From JACCUZ01 sp038246575 (GTDB lineage: Bacteria > Actinomycetota > Actinomycetes > JACCUZ01): a stretch of 64,000 bases of DNA. Shown one piece after another: positions 61,281 to 64,000 of the stretch; positions within the stretch are counted from its first letter, which is position 1; each line of letters opens with the position of its first letter. Where the stretch lies: the NCBI GenBank assembly GCA_038246575.1, contig JBBRVU010000001.1, positions 1-64,000 of the forward strand, read 5' to 3'. Below the pieces are notes generated by a model. It was not told where the DNA came from and searched no databases. It saw only the letters and a list, made by a program, of their open reading frames with translations. Position numbers and translations under genes: made by a program.

Positions 61281-62933
61281 TCATGCCTCCGCTGGGGCCG
61301 GACGCCCGGCAGGTCCGCCACGGATGTAGTTCGCGTGGAATGCCTGCTGCTCCTCGGGAGACATCTCGTTGAGCACAACGTTCGGGCTCAACAGCGGTCC
61401 CATCCGGCGCATGTGGTCGAGGTTCCACATCTTCTTCGGGTTCAGATCCAGGTGCGGTTGTGCCACCAGGGTGAAACCGTCGTCGCGGACATAGCCCATG
61501 TCGGACACCACATCGGCCCAGTTCCAGCCGTGGTAGAGGGTCTCCCACTCGCGCTTGCCGATCAGCTGGCCCATGTTGGGGGTGTCCCGACCCTGGTAGG
61601 TGGGGCGGAACGCCTCGACGTCGGTCCAGCGACAGGCCTCATGGCAGTAGGTGCGCATCTGCCCGTCGACCTCGGCCATCACCATGTCCTCGCGGACCAG
61701 GCACGGCACCATGCAGACCCAGCAGCGGTGCGGGTACTGATAGTCCACGTCCTCGGCGACGATGGGGTGGTGCCCGTTGGGCATCGACAACCTGGCGTAG
61801 TTCTCCCACCAGGCGCCGTACTTGTCGTACCACCCCGGGTACTTGTACTCGAACCACTCGAAGTCCTTGTCCGTCATCGGGTCGATCCGCCAGTAGTTGG
61901 CGAGCCACCCGGTGGCGAAGAACTGGGCCACCTCATGCACGTAGCCCTTGTTCCAGATCTGGTTCCAGGACTCCTCGATCAGGTCGTGCGGGATGACCAG
62001 GCCGTACTTCTCCAGCGGCACGAGATAGCTGCGGTAGTAGTCGTCGTAGATCCACCGCCGCCACATCTCGGCATAGCTTTCGCGGTCCTTGCGACGGTCC
62101 TTCGTGCCGTACTCGATGAATGTGCCGATGGCCGCGTCGACCACCCGGTGGTTGTTCCACCAGGCGTAACGCAGGTCGCGCTCGAGCAGCTGGTGGTTGC
62201 CCTCGTCTGCCAATGCCATCAGCAGCGTGGCGTACCCGTTGCTGATGTGGCGAGACTCGTCGGACTGCACAGAGTGGAAGACCGTCGGCAGCAAGTAGTC
62301 ACCGTTGGCTGCCGCCTCGGCCGGCATCGCGACGAACAACGTGTTGGTGAAAGCTGTCTCGGCCACGATGGTGAGGTAGATGCTCGCCGCGGTGATGGCG
62401 TCACCGGTGATGAAGCCCTCGGCGAACTGGCGGCCGATGGTGCCGCAGTAGTCGTTCTGGAAGTTTCGCAGGCTGTTGTTGAAGCCAGCCGGGTCGATGT
62501 AGTTGTTCATGTACAGGCGCTTGAGGTTCTGCTGGATCGTCGAGTGCCTGACCTCGTCGATCATCTGGATGGCCTGGCCGTTGTGCAGCTCAGGGTTGGG
62601 CACGTTGCGGAACAGCAGGGGCATGGCACGCGCTGCAGAGATCTCCGGCAGCGGGATGATGCTCAGGAACAGCTTCTGCCACTCAAGCCAGCGTTCCTGC
62701 ACCTGACGGAACATGTTCCCGCGGATCGCTCCGTCGGCCGCTCCGTAGACGCGGTGGTCCTTCTCCTCCTGCATGGGGAAGTACGACCGGAGGACCTGCT
62801 TGAGCGGGTCCTTCTTCTTGGCCTTCTGAAAGGTGTAGTCGGTCCCGTACTGGGAGACCGGCTCGTGGTAGAGGGGCTCCCAGGCCAGTTCCTGGATCTT
62901 CTCGTGAGCCTTGGCCACACTTTGGCGACTCAT
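61281..62933 (-). CDS. prmA: Propane monooxygenase hydroxylase large (alpha) subunit
   Basis: A 550-aa di-iron hydroxylase subunit that hydroxylates propane (and typically ketones or ethers) at the subterminal carbon. Iron ligands appear in two ExxH motifs, DEVRHSTIQQ and DESRHISNGY. Further Glu residues are in IPLPEISAARAM and AETAFTN. The C-terminal part has a Cys/His-rich region (HRCWVCMVPCLV, YCHEACRW) found in this group. ATG 62933 has AAGGAG 5 nt upstream. An operator palindrome lies 64 bp before the start, and the adjacent chaperonin gene is likely needed for folding. Confidence 0.95.
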   Translation of the reverse strand: MSRQSVAKAHEKIQELAWEPLYHEPVSQYGTDYTFQKAKKKDPLKQVLRSYFPMQEEKDHRVYGAADGAIRGNMFRQVQERWLEWQKLFLSIIPLPEISAARAMPLLFRNVPNPELHNGQAIQMIDEVRHSTIQQNLKRLYMNNYIDPAGFNNSLRNFQNDYCGTIGRQFAEGFITGDAITAASIYLTIVAETAFTNTLFVAMPAEAAANGDYLLPTVFHSVQSDESRHISNGYATLLMALADEGNHQLLERDLRYAWWNNHRVVDAAIGTFIEYGTKDRRKDRESYAEMWRRWIYDDYYRSYLVPLEKYGLVIPHDLIEESWNQIWNKGYVHEVAQFFATGWLANYWRIDPMTDKDFEWFEYKYPGWYDKYGAWWENYARLSMPNGHHPIVAEDVDYQYPHRCWVCMVPCLVREDMVMAEVDGQMRTYCHEACRWTDVEAFRPTYQGRDTPNMGQLIGKREWETLYHGWNWADVVSDMGYVRDDGFTLVAQPHLDLNPKKMWNLDHMRRMGPLLSPNVVLNEMSPEEQQAFHANYIRGGPAGRPAPAEA

Positions 62934-62996
62934 CAGCACTCCTTGCGTCGGCTCGTTACGTCATGGACATCAGAACCCCGTCGCGAGCGTCCGGCG

Positions 62997-63011
62997 GTCT
63001 CAGTTTGAGAC
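62997..63011. promoter_or_regulatory. GTCTCAGTTTGAGAC operator before prmA
   Basis: Palindrome with 6-bp arms around GTT, 64 bp upstream of the prmA start and downstream of the small ORF at 63040-63288. An almost identical copy is at 63358-63372. It is a likely binding site for the divergent AcoR/MimR-type activator. Confidence 0.65.
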
Positions 63012-63039
63012 GCGGGACGCGGTCGAGCGGCGCGGCCCA

Positions 63040-63288
63040 TCAACCGTCCTCCAGGACGGCGGCTCGCAGCTCCGCCAGATGCGCGCGTACGTCGCGCACG
63101 ACCTCGCGGTTGCCTTCGGCCGCCGGTTCTATCCCGAGGGCGAGCAGCAACTGGTGGGCCGGCGGGCCCGGGTCACCGCTCTCGCCGAGCACGGGGTGCA
63201 GGCCCTGATCGGCGAGGTGGCGAAAGACCACGTTGACGATGCTCCACGGGTTGTACGTCTCGGGCTCAGCATGGTCCATTTCGGTCAT
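63040..63288 (-). CDS. Small uncharacterised protein upstream of prmA
   Basis: An 82-aa acidic protein beginning MTEMDHAEPETYNPWSIVN and containing VVFRHLADQGLHPVLG and REVVRDVRAHLAELRAAVL. The family is unknown to me. ATG 63288 has GGAGGG upstream. It lies on the same strand as prmA with its own operator copy 70 bp upstream, so it is likely transcribed first in the prm operon and regulated with it. Its size and charge would suit a binding or accessory protein, but no function is established. Confidence 0.6.
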   Translation of the reverse strand: MTEMDHAEPETYNPWSIVNVVFRHLADQGLHPVLGESGDPGPPAHQLLLALGIEPAAEGNREVVRDVRAHLAELRAAVLEDG

Positions 63289-63357
63289 TTCGGACCCTCC
63301 TGGGCTGGTCGGACGCACGGCCTAAGGCCGTCCTACTCCCGCGGCGGAGGCGTCGGA

Positions 63358-63372
63358 GTCTCAATTTGAGAC
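63358..63372. promoter_or_regulatory. GTCTCAATTTGAGAC operator between regulator and prm operon
   Basis: Palindrome with 6-bp arms around ATT, 70 bp before the small ORF start and about 90 bp before the divergent regulator start. Together with the copy at 62997-63011 it defines the probable upstream activating sequence of this locus. Confidence 0.65.
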
Positions 63373-63460
63373 AGGTGCGGCCCCATTCGGCGCATAGTGT
63401 CGGAGGAGCCGGCCGCGCCGTTTCCGGACGTTGCGCGCCGGCGGGAGGTAGGTGGACCCC

Positions 63461-64000
63461 GTGCCGCGACTGCCCCGGACGCGCCCAGCAACATCAGACA
63501 GCGACGATCTCGCCGTGAGCAGGGTCCGTTTCCTGACCGCGGAGCCGATCGACCCCGCTGGCGTGCGGGCGCCGATCCTCGCCTCGTGGCAACGGTCCCG
63601 TCAGCTTCAGGTCGACGCCGACGAGATCGAGCTCCCGTACCTTCGCGACCCCGACATCGACACACCGCTGACCCGGACCGCCCTGCCCGTCCTGCGCAAC
63701 CTCAGGGAAGCCCTGGACGGGCAGCCGGTGAGCATCATCCTGACCGACCCGGCCGGGCTCGTCCTGAGCCGGATGACAGCGGACAACGACCTTCAGCGGC
63801 ACCTCGACCGCGTCCTGCTGGCTCCCGGGTTCAGCTACGCCGAGGAGTTCGTAGGCACCAACGGCATCGGGACCGCACTGGAGGTCGGGGCCCCCACCCA
63901 CGTGTTCGGCCACGAGCACTACGCCGAGCACCTCGAGGACCTCGCCTGTGCTGGTGTGCCCATTCACCATCCCGTGTCCGGCCGCACCGTCGGAGTGGTC
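63461..64000 (+). CDS. AcoR/MimR-type transcriptional activator, N-terminal part (truncated by window end)
   Basis: The visible 180 residues include RAPILASWQRSRQLQVD, the typical start of acetoin-operon-type activators. A GAF-like region follows: GFSYAEEFVGTNGIGTALE, THVFGHEHYAEHLEDLACAG and PIHHPVSGRTVGVV. Full-length members continue into an AAA+/enhancer-binding-type domain and a Fis-type helix-turn-helix, which lie beyond position 64000. GTG 63461 (or 63452) follows GGGAGGTAG; a later GTG at 63515 is in frame. It is divergent from the propane monooxygenase operon, with the GTCTCA palindrome between, and is almost certainly its activator. Confidence 0.85.
   Translation, partial: MPRLPRTRPATSDSDDLAVSRVRFLTAEPIDPAGVRAPILASWQRSRQLQVDADEIELPYLRDPDIDTPLTRTALPVLRNLREALDGQPVSIILTDPAGLVLSRMTADNDLQRHLDRVLLAPGFSYAEEFVGTNGIGTALEVGAPTHVFGHEHYAEHLEDLACAGVPIHHPVSGRTVGVV

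Noticed and set aside
61272..63008. A 578-codon plus-strand frame opposite the monooxygenase large subunit.
   Set aside because: Antisense shadow; the di-iron ExxH motifs lie on the minus strand.
1..64000. Search by eye for tRNA, rRNA, CRISPR arrays, insertion sequences and attachment sites.
   Set aside because: No tRNA-like T-loop context, no regularly spaced direct repeats, no transposase or integrase reading and no flanking direct duplications were seen.

Overview
The window is GC-rich, densely packed DNA from an actinobacterium. Signs are a mycobacterial-type Kgd with fused E2/E1 domains, a nickel superoxide dismutase with its S26 maturation protease, DUF3052- and DUF6104-type proteins, frequent GTG starts, and many genes with a TAnnnT -10 element only 6-7 nt before the start codon (leaderless transcription). 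The gene set looks like Nocardioides or a close relative, but this is an inference from gene content. I found no tRNA, rRNA, CRISPR array, insertion sequence or phage gene. No gene-free stretch exceeds about 190 bp, so the window reads as stable chromosome.

Layout. 1-5 kb: a TetR regulator divergent from an NCS1 permease, a homocysteine S-methyltransferase divergent from PaaN. 5-8 kb: an MscS-like membrane protein with a strong terminator, a hemerythrin-like protein and an M23 peptidase. 8-11 kb: a minus-strand operon of four genes joined by ATGA/GTGA overlaps (acyl-CoA dehydrogenase-like, PIG-L deacetylase, methyltransferase, GT2 glycosyltransferase). 11-14 kb: a sigma-70 factor and an MFS pump. 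14-31 kb: a two-component system followed by a copper-protein locus: a 1780-aa secreted beta-helix protein, three consecutive cupredoxin/multicopper-oxidase-like proteins, a small exported protein, a CopC-CopD-type fusion and an NlpC/P60 hydrolase. 31-41 kb: a GH88-like protein, kgd, a DUF4097/PadR operon with its operator, an MDR oxidoreductase and malic enzyme. 41-53 kb: a dimethylargininase-like protein with a GntR regulator, sodX/sodN, two ABM-domain proteins, bioD-bioB, a DUF3311/SSS symporter pair, a ThDP enzyme, a GlxA-type regulator and a GNAT protein.

52-64 kb holds a complete soluble di-iron propane monooxygenase locus (prm/mim type) on the minus strand: a small upstream protein, large hydroxylase, reductase, small hydroxylase, coupling protein, amidohydrolase, DUF59 protein, alcohol dehydrogenase and a dedicated GroEL. 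It continues with almost no gaps into an uncharacterised protein and an Nramp metal transporter. A divergent AcoR/MimR-type activator begins at about 63.46 kb and runs off the window. Together these would oxidise propane to 2-propanol and onward, with folding and possibly metal supply encoded in line.

The most novel-looking system is the copper locus. The copper ligands of one multicopper oxidase active site appear to be divided between two polypeptides (21242-22567 and 22579-23895). Each has one intact and one ligand-less cupredoxin domain, and a third ligand-less homologue follows. Other points of interest are a shared PadR-type operator controlling a distant 38-codon ORF, a 90-bp nested palindrome after sodN, and twin GTCTCANTTTGAGAC operators in the propane locus.
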